From contig NZ_KB822579.1 of NCBI RefSeq assembly GCF_000364605.1, positions 124,001 through 188,000 of the forward strand: a stretch of 64,000 nt of DNA. The letters run 5' to 3'. Every line of letters begins with the position of its first letter. Within the stretch, counting starts at the first letter, position 1. The position numbers and the translations under genes are program-made. This document shows, one piece after another, positions 1-8,291 of the stretch. Under the pieces are notes generated by a model. The model did not search any database, was not told where the DNA came from, and was given only the letters and a program-made list of their open reading frames with translations. The stretch comes from Nocardioides sp. Iso805N (GTDB taxonomy: Bacteria > Actinomycetota > Actinomycetes > Propionibacteriales > Nocardioidaceae).

Positions 1-676
1 CGTGCAGCCGGGCCGCTTCGAGCGCGAGGTCCTCGCCATCACCGGCGGCGATGAAGATCCGCACCGGCCGCGCTGCGTCGAAGGATGCCAGCTGCGCTCG
101 GTAGCCCAGACCCGTGTACACGTCGGGGTCGAAGAGCTCCTGTCCCCGGCCGAAGGCGCCGAACTGGCGAGTCGAGCTGTCCTTCCCGGGAAGCGGGTCG
201 TAGACGGCCGGGCTGAGCGCCAGGCAACCGGAGAACAGGTCAGGGCGGCCGAGGGCGTAGCGGACGGCGCCGGCGCCGCCCATCGAGTAGCCCGCGACGA
301 AGCGGTGGTCGCGGCCGGCGATGGTGGCGTACGTCGCGTCGACGTGCCTGACCAGGTCCCGGGTGAGAGCCGTCTCGACCTGGCGCCCCGGTGGTAGTCC
401 GGTGAAGGCGGAGTCGACGTAGAAGCTCGCTCGATCCGACCAGGACGCGTCCGGGACGATCGCCAGCATCGGTGGCACGGAACCGTCCTCGACCAGGGCG
501 TCGAGAACGTCGAGCAGCGGCGTCGGTTCATCGAGGTCGGCGCCGCGACCGTGCAGCAGGAACAGCGTGGCGCGGGGTCCGCTGGGGCCCGGGGTGCGGT
601 GGAGTCGATACCTCAGCTGCTCGCCGAGCGCCTCGGACCACACCTCGGTGACCTCGTCGGCGACGCTCGAGCTCAT
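1..676 (-). CDS. Esterase D-type alpha/beta hydrolase, 3' end beyond window
   Basis: Serine esterase of the putative-esterase (PF00756-like) alpha/beta hydrolase group, probably cytoplasmic because no signal peptide is seen. Translation from the ATG at 676 gives MSSSVADEVTEVWSEALGEQ, an oxyanion-type LLHGRGAD near residue 42 and the nucleophile elbow GYSMGGAGA near residue 127, so the catalytic Ser is in GYSMG. The gene continues past base 1, so the Asp and His of the triad are only partly covered. The start overlaps the stop of the upstream fusion gene in an ATGA, indicating translational coupling and placing it as the last visible gene of the LacI-controlled operon. Inferred role: removing an acyl group from the imported substrate or an intermediate. 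Family assignment is firm; the substrate is unknown. Confidence 0.85.
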   Translation of the reverse strand, partial: MSSSVADEVTEVWSEALGEQLRYRLHRTPGPSGPRATLFLLHGRGADLDEPTPLLDVLDALVEDGSVPPMLAIVPDASWSDRASFYVDSAFTGLPPGRQVETALTRDLVRHVDATYATIAGRDHRFVAGYSMGGAGAVRYALGRPDLFSGCLALSPAVYDPLPGKDSSTRQFGAFGRGQELFDPDVYTGLGYRAQLASFDAARPVRIFIAAGDGEDLALEAARLH

Positions 677-2604
677 CGTGTCTCCTCCAGATCCACGGCA
701 CACCGGAAGCCGATGCACTCCGAGCGCGAGGTGCCGGCCTGGGTGAGCAGGTAGCGCACCGACCATTCCGGCGGCTGCGGCCCGCCGTCGACGTACCACT
801 CCGAACCCTGGGCGGCGAACCACGAGCCGCCCTTGAGGATGCTCCAGCGTGTCCGGCCGTCACGGTGCTCGCTCTCGGTCCACTCCCAGACCAGAGGCTC
901 GCCGCGGGTCCAGCCGGTCTCGCCGGCGGCGACCTGCCACTCGTCCTCGGTGGGCAGTCGGGCGCCGCGCCACCGGGCGTAGGCTCGCGCGTCGGCGATG
1001 TCGACGTGCCGTACCGGCTCGGCCTCCGTGCCCGGAGTGGGCCGGCCCTCCGTCCAGTGGGCCAGCAGCCGGGAGCTGTCGAGGGGCACGTAGCCGGTGG
1101 CGTCGACGAAGGCGGCGAAGTCTGCGTTGGTGACAGGCGTCCGGTCCACGGCGACCCGCCCGATGCGGACCGCCCGCTCCTCCTCCCGCAACTGGTGCAG
1201 CCGCGGCGGTAGCGGCTTCCAGTCGTCGACGTAGGGCGCGGCCTCGTACAGGCCCGTCTCGCGCTGGCGCCACCGGACTGTCAGGATCCGCTCGCCGGGG
1301 GAGGGGCGGACCGCTGCGGGACTCGGCTCTCCGTACGCCGGCGCGACCGGCTGACGTGTCGGCACAGGTGGCGTGACAACGCCGCTTCCGACCTCACCCC
1401 GGGGGCCCGAGATCGGCAGGATCGTCGCCGACCCGTCGGCCTCGCGGAGCAGCCCGACCAGGCCGCCGGCCGCCACCACGGCGTGAACGCCTGGCAGCAG
1501 CGGCCCGTCGTAGTCCTCCTCGGTCGGATTGACGAGGGTGTAGAGGGCGCGTCCGTCGAGGCGCCAGCGAGAGCCGGCGATGCCGGCGGCGGTGGCCTCC
1601 GGTCCGAGAGCGGTGAGCGGCTCCCACTCGCTAGAGAGGAAGAACTGCTCGTGCTCGCCGTACACGCGGCGGATGGCCCGCCACGTGGCGCGGTCGCCCT
1701 CGCTCCAGTCCACCCGGACGCCGAAGACGACGTCCCAGATCAGCACCCCGGCACCGTTCACCCAGGCGCTGCGCAGCTCCGCGGTGTGATCGCGGTTCCA
1801 CCGGCGGGTGTGGTGCATCATGTGCCGCTGCTCGAACCAGCGCGCACGCAGGACGCCGGGCGTGGGACTGTCCGCGAACCACTGCGCCCAGGACGCCTGG
1901 TGGTCGGCCACCCGGACCAGCGGGACCCGCGACTCGCCTTCGAGCACCGGGCGAGGGTCAAGGCTGCCGAGTGCCTCCAGCAGCTCGGGATCACCTTCCT
2001 TCAGCGTGTCCAGGAAGACGCCGTCGGCGTCGAGGCGGGTCACCACCTCCACGACTCGGGCGGCGTCGGTGCGCTCGGTCCGGCGAGTGCCGACGTCCCA
2101 CGGGTTGTAGTCCAGGAACACCCGAACGTCTCGGGCGTGCAGGTCGCGCACCAGCTCCTCGAGACCGGGCACGTCGTACCAGTCGAACTGGTTGCGCGGA
2201 TCCACCCCGATCACGGGGTAGGCGTGCCAGAGCACCACCGCGTCGAGGCCACCGAGATCGGCGTACGCCGCGAGCAGGCGATCGGCGTCGAAACGCTCGG
2301 CATCCCAGTCGCGGACGGCCTCGTCCCAGATCCACACCATCGCGACGTTCCAGGCCGTGCCGGCCCAGGCCGTCGTCGTATCGCGGTACAGGGCGTCGTC
2401 GAAGCCGATTCGCTCGCGGGCCTCGGCCCGCCACCTGTGCAGTGCGGCGCGCCAGGCGTCGCGATCGTCCGAGTCTGACGGCGCAGCGAGGATCTTCGCC
2501 TCGTCGAGTACCGACAGATCGGCGCCGGGATCGAGCGGGACGAAGGCGGGAAGGTCGATCGGGCGCGGCGCGTAGGGGTCCCGGCTCGGATCGGCGGGGA
2601 TCAT
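673..2604 (-). CDS. TIM-barrel glycosidase-like / FGE-sulfatase-domain fusion protein
   Basis: A 643-residue two-part protein without signal peptide. Residues about 70-400 look like a glycosidase-type TIM barrel: strand-end motifs AVVLWHAYPVIGVDPRNQF, VRVFLDYNPWDVG, DGVFLDTLKEGD and VLEGES offer candidate catalytic acids (the Asp in GVFLDT, the Glu in LEGES). Residues about 478-643 are a formylglycine-generating-enzyme/SUMF1-like domain: VDRTPVTNADFAAFVDATGY, ARLPTEDEWQVAAGE, LKGGSWF and IGFRCA. The cysteine pair that true FGE carries after the GGSW motif is absent (GGSWFAAQGSEWYVDGG), so oxidase activity is unlikely and a binding or structural role is more plausible. Coupled by ATGA overlaps to the kinase upstream and the esterase downstream. 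The domain calls come from motifs; the reaction is unknown. Confidence 0.75.
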   Translation of the reverse strand: MIPADPSRDPYAPRPIDLPAFVPLDPGADLSVLDEAKILAAPSDSDDRDAWRAALHRWRAEARERIGFDDALYRDTTTAWAGTAWNVAMVWIWDEAVRDWDAERFDADRLLAAYADLGGLDAVVLWHAYPVIGVDPRNQFDWYDVPGLEELVRDLHARDVRVFLDYNPWDVGTRRTERTDAARVVEVVTRLDADGVFLDTLKEGDPELLEALGSLDPRPVLEGESRVPLVRVADHQASWAQWFADSPTPGVLRARWFEQRHMMHHTRRWNRDHTAELRSAWVNGAGVLIWDVVFGVRVDWSEGDRATWRAIRRVYGEHEQFFLSSEWEPLTALGPEATAAGIAGSRWRLDGRALYTLVNPTEEDYDGPLLPGVHAVVAAGGLVGLLREADGSATILPISGPRGEVGSGVVTPPVPTRQPVAPAYGEPSPAAVRPSPGERILTVRWRQRETGLYEAAPYVDDWKPLPPRLHQLREEERAVRIGRVAVDRTPVTNADFAAFVDATGYVPLDSSRLLAHWTEGRPTPGTEAEPVRHVDIADARAYARWRGARLPTEDEWQVAAGETGWTRGEPLVWEWTESEHRDGRTRWSILKGGSWFAAQGSEWYVDGGPQPPEWSVRYLLTQAGTSRSECIGFRCAVDLEETR

Positions 2605-3557
2605 CGGATGGCTCCTTCATCGAGCTGCGCCCGGCGCCGCTCGATCTGGTCGATGGTGGGGATGGAGGCGAGGGCACCGGTGCTCTCGACGGCGAGCGCG
2701 CCAGCGATCACCGCCCGGTGAGCGGCTACGTCCAGGTCGTCTCCGGCTGCCAGCGCGGCGGCCAGCACGCCGGCGAACGTGTCTCCGGCGCCGGTGGTGT
2801 CGACCACATCCGCCCGTACGCCGGGAAGATGCCGCAGACCGGTCCGGTCGGCGAGCAGCGCGCCGTCGCCGCCGAGCGTGACGACCACGATCGGGACCAG
2901 CGCGCTGAGCGACCGGGCCGTCTCCGCCGGGTCGGTCCCGGCGCCGGCCAGCTGTGCGGCCTCGTGCTGGTTGACGACGAGCACGTCGGTCAGACCGAGT
3001 AGGTCACGTCGGTCGACGTCCTCGAGCGTCTGCACGGGCGAGGCGTTGAGCAGCACGGTAGTGCCGGCCGCGCGTGCGACCTTGGCCGCCTCGCGGACCG
3101 CTGGGATCGGGGTCTCGAGCTGGGCGACGAGAACTCGTGCCGCCGCCACGGCGCCGCGCTCGTCGGGTTCGAGCGAGGTCACCGTCCGGTTGGCGGCGCC
3201 CAGTACGACGATGGCGTTCTCGCCGTCGGGCTGGACCGTGATCCAGGCGGTTCCGCTGCTGCCGTCGGCCCGTCGCACCAGCCGGGTGTCGATCCCCGCA
3301 TCGGCCGCGGCGGCCAGCAGCATCGCGGCGGCGTCGTCGCGGCCGACGGCACCGAGCAGCTGTACGGATGCTCCGGCGCGAGCGGCGGCGGCAGCCTGGT
3401 TGAGGCCCTTGCCACCGACCCGGCGCTCAGGACCGTCGGCGAGGACCGTCTCGCCGGGGAGCGGGATCGTCGCGACGTTGGCGAACAGGTCGAGGTTCGC
3501 GCTGCCGAGGACGACGACAGCGGGCCCACCCGAGACACCGGGCAGATCGTCGCTCAT
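2601..3557 (-). CDS. Ribokinase-like PfkB sugar kinase
   Basis: ATP-dependent sugar kinase, 318 residues, cytoplasmic. The N-terminal ribokinase signature is seen (GSANLDLFANVATIPLPGET, then VGGKGLNQAAAAARAGA with the sugar-contacting GGKG-N), and the C-terminal PfkB signature DTTGAGDTFAGVLAAAL near residue 250 holds the catalytic Asp and anion hole. The length fits ribokinases (about 300). It sits between two ADP-ribosylglycohydrolase homologues and the TIM-barrel fusion with ATGA overlaps on both sides (2601-2604 and 3554-3557), so it very probably phosphorylates the sugar set free by those enzymes. Ribose is the natural guess from the neighbours, but PfkB specificity cannot be settled from motifs. 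Confidence 0.88.
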   Translation of the reverse strand: MSDDLPGVSGGPAVVVLGSANLDLFANVATIPLPGETVLADGPERRVGGKGLNQAAAAARAGASVQLLGAVGRDDAAAMLLAAAADAGIDTRLVRRADGSSGTAWITVQPDGENAIVVLGAANRTVTSLEPDERGAVAAARVLVAQLETPIPAVREAAKVARAAGTTVLLNASPVQTLEDVDRRDLLGLTDVLVVNQHEAAQLAGAGTDPAETARSLSALVPIVVVTLGGDGALLADRTGLRHLPGVRADVVDTTGAGDTFAGVLAAALAAGDDLDVAAHRAVIAGALAVESTGALASIPTIDQIERRRAQLDEGAIR

Positions 3558-4912
3558 CGGGCGATCACCGCCAGGGTGCGTCGTGCGAGCTCATCGAAGC
3601 CGATGCCGTCGAAGCCCGGCATGCTGCTGGCGACCCGGTTCCGCATCGGGGCGATCCAGCGCTGGGGGAGCGCGGCGGCCCCGGCGAGCGCACCGGTGAT
3701 CGAGCCGACGGTGGCTCCGACCGAGTCGGTGTCCCACCCGCCCATGACCGCCGTGCAGATCGCGTCGGCGAAGTCGCCCTTGCTGCTGGCCAGAGCGTAG
3801 GACGTGATGGCGGCGTTGTTCAGGACGTGGACCCAGTGCAGGTGGCCATAGCGCTCGTAGAGCCGGTCGAGCGCGACGTCGAGCGGGTCGCCGGAACGGC
3901 CCACGTCGGCGCCGAACGCGAGCGTATCGGCGTACCTGCTCTGCGGCGGAACCACCGCCAGCCCGGCAGCGAGCACCTCCTCGATGTCGGTGGCGACCAG
4001 GGCCTGCGAGCACATCGCCGCTGCCGACATGGCGCCGTAGACGCCGTTGCGAACGTGGCTCAGCCGCGCGTCGGTCCAGGCCAGCCGCGCTGCCGCGACC
4101 GGGTCGCCGGGACAGGCCCAGCCGTAGACGTCGGCGCGGATGAGCGCACCGATCCACTCCCGGTACGGGTTGCGCCGAGTCGCGGTGCGCGGAGCGGAGT
4201 CGCCGAGCAGCAGGTTGCGGTAAGCGACCCGCTCCGCGGTGAAGACCCGGCCTCCCGGCAGGTTGGCCAGCCAGAGGTCGGCGACGTCGGCGGTGGTGAA
4301 GTCGCGCCCGTGCTGCTCGAGCAGGGCGAGCCCGAGCATCGGGAAGTTGAGGTCGTCGTCCTCGGGCATGCCCGCGATGTTCTCGGCGAGGCTCGTGGGC
4401 CGGCTACGCCTGTTCCACGGCCAGCGCTGCGCGATCTCCGCGGAGAGCCCGATCTCGGTGAACCAGTCGTCCAGCGGCCACCGGCCCTGACTGGTCAGGA
4501 TCTCGTGGATGCCCTTGCGCGGGATCTTCTCGACCGGCTTGCCGAGCAGACAGCCGGCGGCACGTCCGGACCAGGCGCCCAGCACCCGATCGGCCAGGTC
4601 GCTGGTCGGAGCGGCGGCTGAGCCACCCGCCGCACCTGGGGACACGGCTTCGATCGCGTCCAGATCGTCCGGCTCTGCGGCCGCGATGTCGGGCGCGACC
4701 GGACGGCTCTCCAGTTCGTCGAGCAACTCCTCGGCGAGCCGACGCAGGTCTTCGTCGCCTTCCTGGGCGAGCCCTGCCACGGGCGCGTCGACCTGGCCGC
4801 CCGCTGCCTGCCAGCGGCCGAGGACGTCCTCGATCGGCTTGCCTTCGTGCGCGCTCGCGACCAGCTCGTGGGTGAGCAGGTCGGGGGACTGCACCCAGGA
4901 CAACCGACTCAT
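3554..4912 (-). CDS. ADP-ribosylglycohydrolase-family protein, divergent paralogue
   Basis: A 452-residue ADP-ribosyl-glycohydrolase fold protein (PF03747-like). Residues 1-110 are an extra region rich in Ala, Asp and Glu. The fold then begins at DRVLGAWSGRAAGCLLGKP near residue 110. The second metal motif is canonical (GGWDTDSVGATVGSITGAL near residue 385). The first, normally T/S-D-D-T, reads PEDDDLNF, a substitution that may change metal site or substrate. Enzymes of this family hydrolyse N- or O-linked ADP-ribose or ribosyl bonds using two Mg ions. It is ATGA-coupled to the neighbouring homologue upstream and to the kinase downstream. The two homologues are distantly related, so this is not a recent duplication. 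The substrate is inferred only from the operon. Confidence 0.82.
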   Translation of the reverse strand: MSRLSWVQSPDLLTHELVASAHEGKPIEDVLGRWQAAGGQVDAPVAGLAQEGDEDLRRLAEELLDELESRPVAPDIAAAEPDDLDAIEAVSPGAAGGSAAAPTSDLADRVLGAWSGRAAGCLLGKPVEKIPRKGIHEILTSQGRWPLDDWFTEIGLSAEIAQRWPWNRRSRPTSLAENIAGMPEDDDLNFPMLGLALLEQHGRDFTTADVADLWLANLPGGRVFTAERVAYRNLLLGDSAPRTATRRNPYREWIGALIRADVYGWACPGDPVAAARLAWTDARLSHVRNGVYGAMSAAAMCSQALVATDIEEVLAAGLAVVPPQSRYADTLAFGADVGRSGDPLDVALDRLYERYGHLHWVHVLNNAAITSYALASSKGDFADAICTAVMGGWDTDSVGATVGSITGALAGAAALPQRWIAPMRNRVASSMPGFDGIGFDELARRTLAVIAR

Positions 4913-6054
4913 CGGACCGCCCCGTCGAGCAGCCCCGTGCGCCGCTCCTCCCGCTGACGGGCCCGCTCACGGTCGAGCGCGAAGACCTCCGCCGCGACCT
5001 CCGCGATCGTCTCGCCCGCCGGCACCAGCGGCGTACGACTTGCCTCGGCGATCGTGTCGGCCCATGCGTCCGGTACGACGTTCGCCCCACCGAGGGCGCC
5101 GCAGATCGCGCCCGCCATGCTGGCGATCGAGTCGGCGTCGCGTCCGTAGTTGACCGCGCCCAGCACCGCCTCCTCGAAGGCGCCGCCGGTCGCCAGCACG
5201 AAGCCGAGTGCGACGGGCAGCTCCTCGATCGCCTTGGTCCGGCTCGGGCGGCGAGCGTCCAGTTCAGGCTGCCGGTACTGCTCGCCGACGGTGTCGAACG
5301 GCCTGATCGCCGAGCGCAGGGCGGGGATCGCAGCACGCCAGTCGGTGGTGCGAGCGGCGACCTCGGCGACCGCCTCGATGGCACGGCGGGTGCCGTCGTG
5401 GGCGACGGCGAGCGCCGCATCGACCACCGAATCCGGGGTGGCGCCGGGCGCGAACGCGGAGGCCACCGCCGCCGCGAGCACGCCGGCCGCCTCCTTGCCG
5501 TAGCTGGACTGGTGGGCCGAGGCGATGTCGATCGCCTCGGCGTAGGCGCCTTCGGGATCGGCCGCGTTGACGACGCCGACCGGCGCGACGTACATCGCCG
5601 CGCCGCAGTTGACGATGTTGCCGACGCCGGCCTCTCGGGGGTCGACGTGCCCGTAGTGCAGGCGCGCCACCAGCCACTTCTCGGCGAGGAAGATGCGCTG
5701 CAGGAGCAGTGCCTCCGCCTCCAGCTCGGGCACCCAGCGCCTCTCTCCGATCAGCAGCGGCACCAGATGCTCGGCGATCGCGTAGGCGTCGAGATGGTCA
5801 CGCCGCTTGGCGTAGACGTCGACCAGTGCGTGCGTCATGAGGGTGTCGTCGGTGATGTGTCCGTCGCCCTTGTGGTACGGCGCGATCGGACGCGCGTCGC
5901 GCCAGTCCGCGTTGAACGGCGGCACGATCCCTGTCACGTAGCCGTCGTAGCGTTCCCTGATCTGCTCGGGCGTCCAGCCCTCGGTGGCGCCCCCGAGGGC
6001 GTCACCGACGGCCGAGCCGACCAGCGTCCCGATGGCTTTGTCCCGCAGCTCCAC
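4909..6054 (-). CDS. ADP-ribosylglycohydrolase-family protein, canonical metal motifs
   Basis: A 381-residue member of the ADP-ribosylglycohydrolase family. The start MELRDKAIGTLVGSAVGDAL is the classical opening helix. The first metal motif ITDDTLMTHAL is at about residue 68 and the second, NYGRDADSIASMAGAICGAL, at about residue 300; both are intact, so an active Mg-dependent N- or O-glycohydrolase is expected. No signal peptide, so it acts in the cytoplasm. It lies 85 nt after the sugar-binding-protein gene, the largest gap in the operon, and overlaps the next homologue by ATGA (4909-4912). Because it sits in a sugar uptake operon rather than beside an ADP-ribosyltransferase, a catabolic ribosidase or glycosidase role is more likely than protein de-ADP-ribosylation; this is inference. 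Confidence 0.88.
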   Translation of the reverse strand: MELRDKAIGTLVGSAVGDALGGATEGWTPEQIRERYDGYVTGIVPPFNADWRDARPIAPYHKGDGHITDDTLMTHALVDVYAKRRDHLDAYAIAEHLVPLLIGERRWVPELEAEALLLQRIFLAEKWLVARLHYGHVDPREAGVGNIVNCGAAMYVAPVGVVNAADPEGAYAEAIDIASAHQSSYGKEAAGVLAAAVASAFAPGATPDSVVDAALAVAHDGTRRAIEAVAEVAARTTDWRAAIPALRSAIRPFDTVGEQYRQPELDARRPSRTKAIEELPVALGFVLATGGAFEEAVLGAVNYGRDADSIASMAGAICGALGGANVVPDAWADTIAEASRTPLVPAGETIAEVAAEVFALDRERARQREERRTGLLDGAVR

Positions 6055-6139
6055 GCTGCTCTCCTTCTCTTCCCGAGGTGTGTTCGTCGGTGGCCGGCCA
6101 GTGCCGGCCAGTGTCGGATCTGCGTCGAGCGGCGCGACG

Positions 6140-7420
6140 TCAGCCGCCGTTGACGGACTTCCAGCCGTCCTCGAGCTGCTTGGCGAGCTCGTCGGAGCTG
6201 ATCTCGTTGCCGAGGTACTTCTGGAACGCCGGGGTTGCGATCTGGTCCTTCCACTGCGGGTAGTTGGTCACGCTCTGGAACGGTGCCGCGACCAGGTGGT
6301 TGAGGCTGGCGAGGATCGTGGGCCAGCCGTTCGCGCCCTTGGTGTCCGTCTTGACCTGGGTGGCGGCCGACATCGTCGCCGGGATCAGCCAGTCACCCTC
6401 GGCGACCTTCGCCAGGTTCTCGGACTGCATGTAGTAGTTGATGAAGTCCGCCGCGTCGTCCACGTGCTTGCTCTGTGCGGCCACCGACATGGTCTGCGGG
6501 TCAGCGGCCTGGTCGGCGGTGGTGCCGGCGAGGACCGGGAGCACCGCCCAGTGGAAGCTGGAGGGAGCGTTCTCGGCGAGCGTCTGAGCGGCATAGCTGC
6601 CCTGCACCGTCAGCGCGTACTTGCCCTTGAGGAACGCCGTCATGACGTCGGAGCCGGCCTGGGTCAGTGTGACCGGGTCGAGCGACTTGTCGTCGTAGGC
6701 CATCTGGTGGATGCGCTCAGGCACGGCGAGCTCGGCGTCGCCGACCTTCACCTGGGCGTCCTCACCGGTGCCGGTGAAGTATGTGCCGCCGAAGTTGAGG
6801 CCGAGGCTGAGCATCGAGGCGGTGGGCTGGGAGAGGCCGAAGCCCAGTCCGTAGTGCCCGTCCTTCGTCGTCGCCTTCGCCGCGGCACGCAGGGCATCCC
6901 ACGACCAGGTGTCGCCGGTCGGGACGGCGACGCCGGCCTTCTTCAGCAGATCCACGTTCGCGAACACCATGTAGCTCTGCAGGAGGGTCGGGGCGGCGAC
7001 GACCTTGCCGTCGACGGTGACCGTCTTCCAGATGCTGTCGGGGACATCCTTCTTGACGCCGGCGCTGAGCTTGTCGCCGAGGTCGGCCAGGTAGCCCTGC
7101 TGGGCGAAGCCGGTGATGCCCGCGGACTCGTCCTGGATGATGTCGGGTGCCGTGCCGCCCTGGAACTGGGTGACGAGCTTGTCCTGGACGGAGTCCCAGC
7201 TGCCCTGGACGTAGTCGACCTGGACGTCGGGATGGGCCTGGTTCCAGGCGGCCACGATGGCCTTGGTCGCCTTCACGGTGGTGTCCTGGTAGGCGAGGCT
7301 CTGGAACTTGAGCGTGACCTTGCCACCCTTGTCGCTGCTGTTGTCAGAGCTCCCGCATCCGGTCAGGGCGAGGGCGAGGGCGGCACTCACGGCAACGGCG
7401 GCGTAGCGCGTGATCTTCAT
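6140..7420 (-). CDS. ABC sugar-binding lipoprotein (CUT1 type)
   Basis: Extracellular solute-binding protein family 1, 426 residues from the chosen ATG at 7420. That start begins MKITRYAAVAVSAALALALT and is followed by a lipobox ending in LTGC, so the mature protein is anchored to the outer face of the membrane through Cys. A GAAAGGGAAAA ribosome-binding stretch lies 7 nt before this ATG; an upstream in-frame ATG at 7465 would place a charged tail before the signal and is less likely. Family features include an alpha/beta core with GYLADLGDKLSAG and PDIIQDESAGITGF. It captures the sugar or glycoside for the two permeases encoded just upstream (28 nt gap). Expression is presumably controlled by the LacI repressor heading the operon. 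Confidence 0.92.
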   Translation of the reverse strand: MKITRYAAVAVSAALALALTGCGSSDNSSDKGGKVTLKFQSLAYQDTTVKATKAIVAAWNQAHPDVQVDYVQGSWDSVQDKLVTQFQGGTAPDIIQDESAGITGFAQQGYLADLGDKLSAGVKKDVPDSIWKTVTVDGKVVAAPTLLQSYMVFANVDLLKKAGVAVPTGDTWSWDALRAAAKATTKDGHYGLGFGLSQPTASMLSLGLNFGGTYFTGTGEDAQVKVGDAELAVPERIHQMAYDDKSLDPVTLTQAGSDVMTAFLKGKYALTVQGSYAAQTLAENAPSSFHWAVLPVLAGTTADQAADPQTMSVAAQSKHVDDAADFINYYMQSENLAKVAEGDWLIPATMSAATQVKTDTKGANGWPTILASLNHLVAAPFQSVTNYPQWKDQIATPAFQKYLGNEISSDELAKQLEDGWKSVNGG

Positions 7421-7448
7421 GGGCGGTTTTTCCCTTTCGTGAGACCGG

Positions 7449-8291
7449 TCAGCCCTTGACGGCACCGGTGAGGAGGCCGCCGGAGAGACGGCGCTGGATG
7501 AGAGCGAAGAAGACGAGGCTCGGGATCGTGGCGAGCAGGGCGGCGGCGGCCAGCGGGCCCAGCTGCACCTGCCCCTCCGCCCCCACGAACCGGGAGAGCG
7601 TGAGCGGCAGGGTGACCTTGCTCGGGGTCTGGATGAGCACCAGGGCGAACATGAACTCGTTCCACGAGGAGATGAACGCGAACAGCGCGGTCGCCACGAT
7701 GCCGGGGCGTAGCAGCGGCAGCACGATGCTGATCAGCGTGCGGATCCGGCCGGCGCCGTCGATGGCCGCGGCCTCCTCGATGTCGGTCGGGATCGTCTGC
7801 ACGAAGCCGACCAGCATCCACAGGCAGAACGGCAGGACGAAGACGACGTAGACGATGACGAGGCCGGGCAGCTGGTCGAGCAGGTGGATGCGCTTGAGGA
7901 TCATGAACAGCGGGATGATCACCAAGATCGTGGGGAAGACCTGGCTGACCAGGACCCAGCCGAGGGTGATCGGGCGCAGGATGGTCTTGAACCGCGCCAG
8001 GCCGTACGCCGCCGGCAGCGCGATCACGACCGTGAGCACGGTCGTCGCCACCGCGACGATGAGGCTGTTCAGGCCCGCCTGCCAGAGGTCCGCCTTGGCG
8101 AAAGCCTCGGAGAAGTTGCTCAGGGTCGGTGAGTGCGGGATGACGCTGATCGATCCGAGTGCGATCTCCTTGGTGCTCTTCAGTGCCGTGGAGAGCAGCC
8201 AGACGAGCGGGAAGCCGAGAAAGACGACGTAGCCGATCAGGGCCAGGTACTGCCCGGTCCGGACGACGGCGCTAGGACGTTGGAGGCTCAC
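7449..8291 (-). CDS. ABC sugar permease, inner membrane (MalG-like)
   Basis: CUT1 carbohydrate permease, 280 residues, six predicted membrane helices. The EAA loop that docks the ATPase is visible as EEAAAIDGAGRIRTLISIVL near residue 185, and the C-terminus RRLSGGLLTGAVKG is typical of MalG-type subunits. The start is the GTG at 8291, whose GTGA overlaps the stop of the first permease; an apparent longer reading frame running to 9134 on this strand only fuses an unrelated frame to this gene. It works as a heterodimer with the product of 8288-9232. No ATP-binding subunit gene occurs in the operon, so the complex probably uses a shared MsiK-type ATPase encoded elsewhere. Confidence 0.92.
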   Translation of the reverse strand: MSLQRPSAVVRTGQYLALIGYVVFLGFPLVWLLSTALKSTKEIALGSISVIPHSPTLSNFSEAFAKADLWQAGLNSLIVAVATTVLTVVIALPAAYGLARFKTILRPITLGWVLVSQVFPTILVIIPLFMILKRIHLLDQLPGLVIVYVVFVLPFCLWMLVGFVQTIPTDIEEAAAIDGAGRIRTLISIVLPLLRPGIVATALFAFISSWNEFMFALVLIQTPSKVTLPLTLSRFVGAEGQVQLGPLAAAALLATIPSLVFFALIQRRLSGGLLTGAVKG

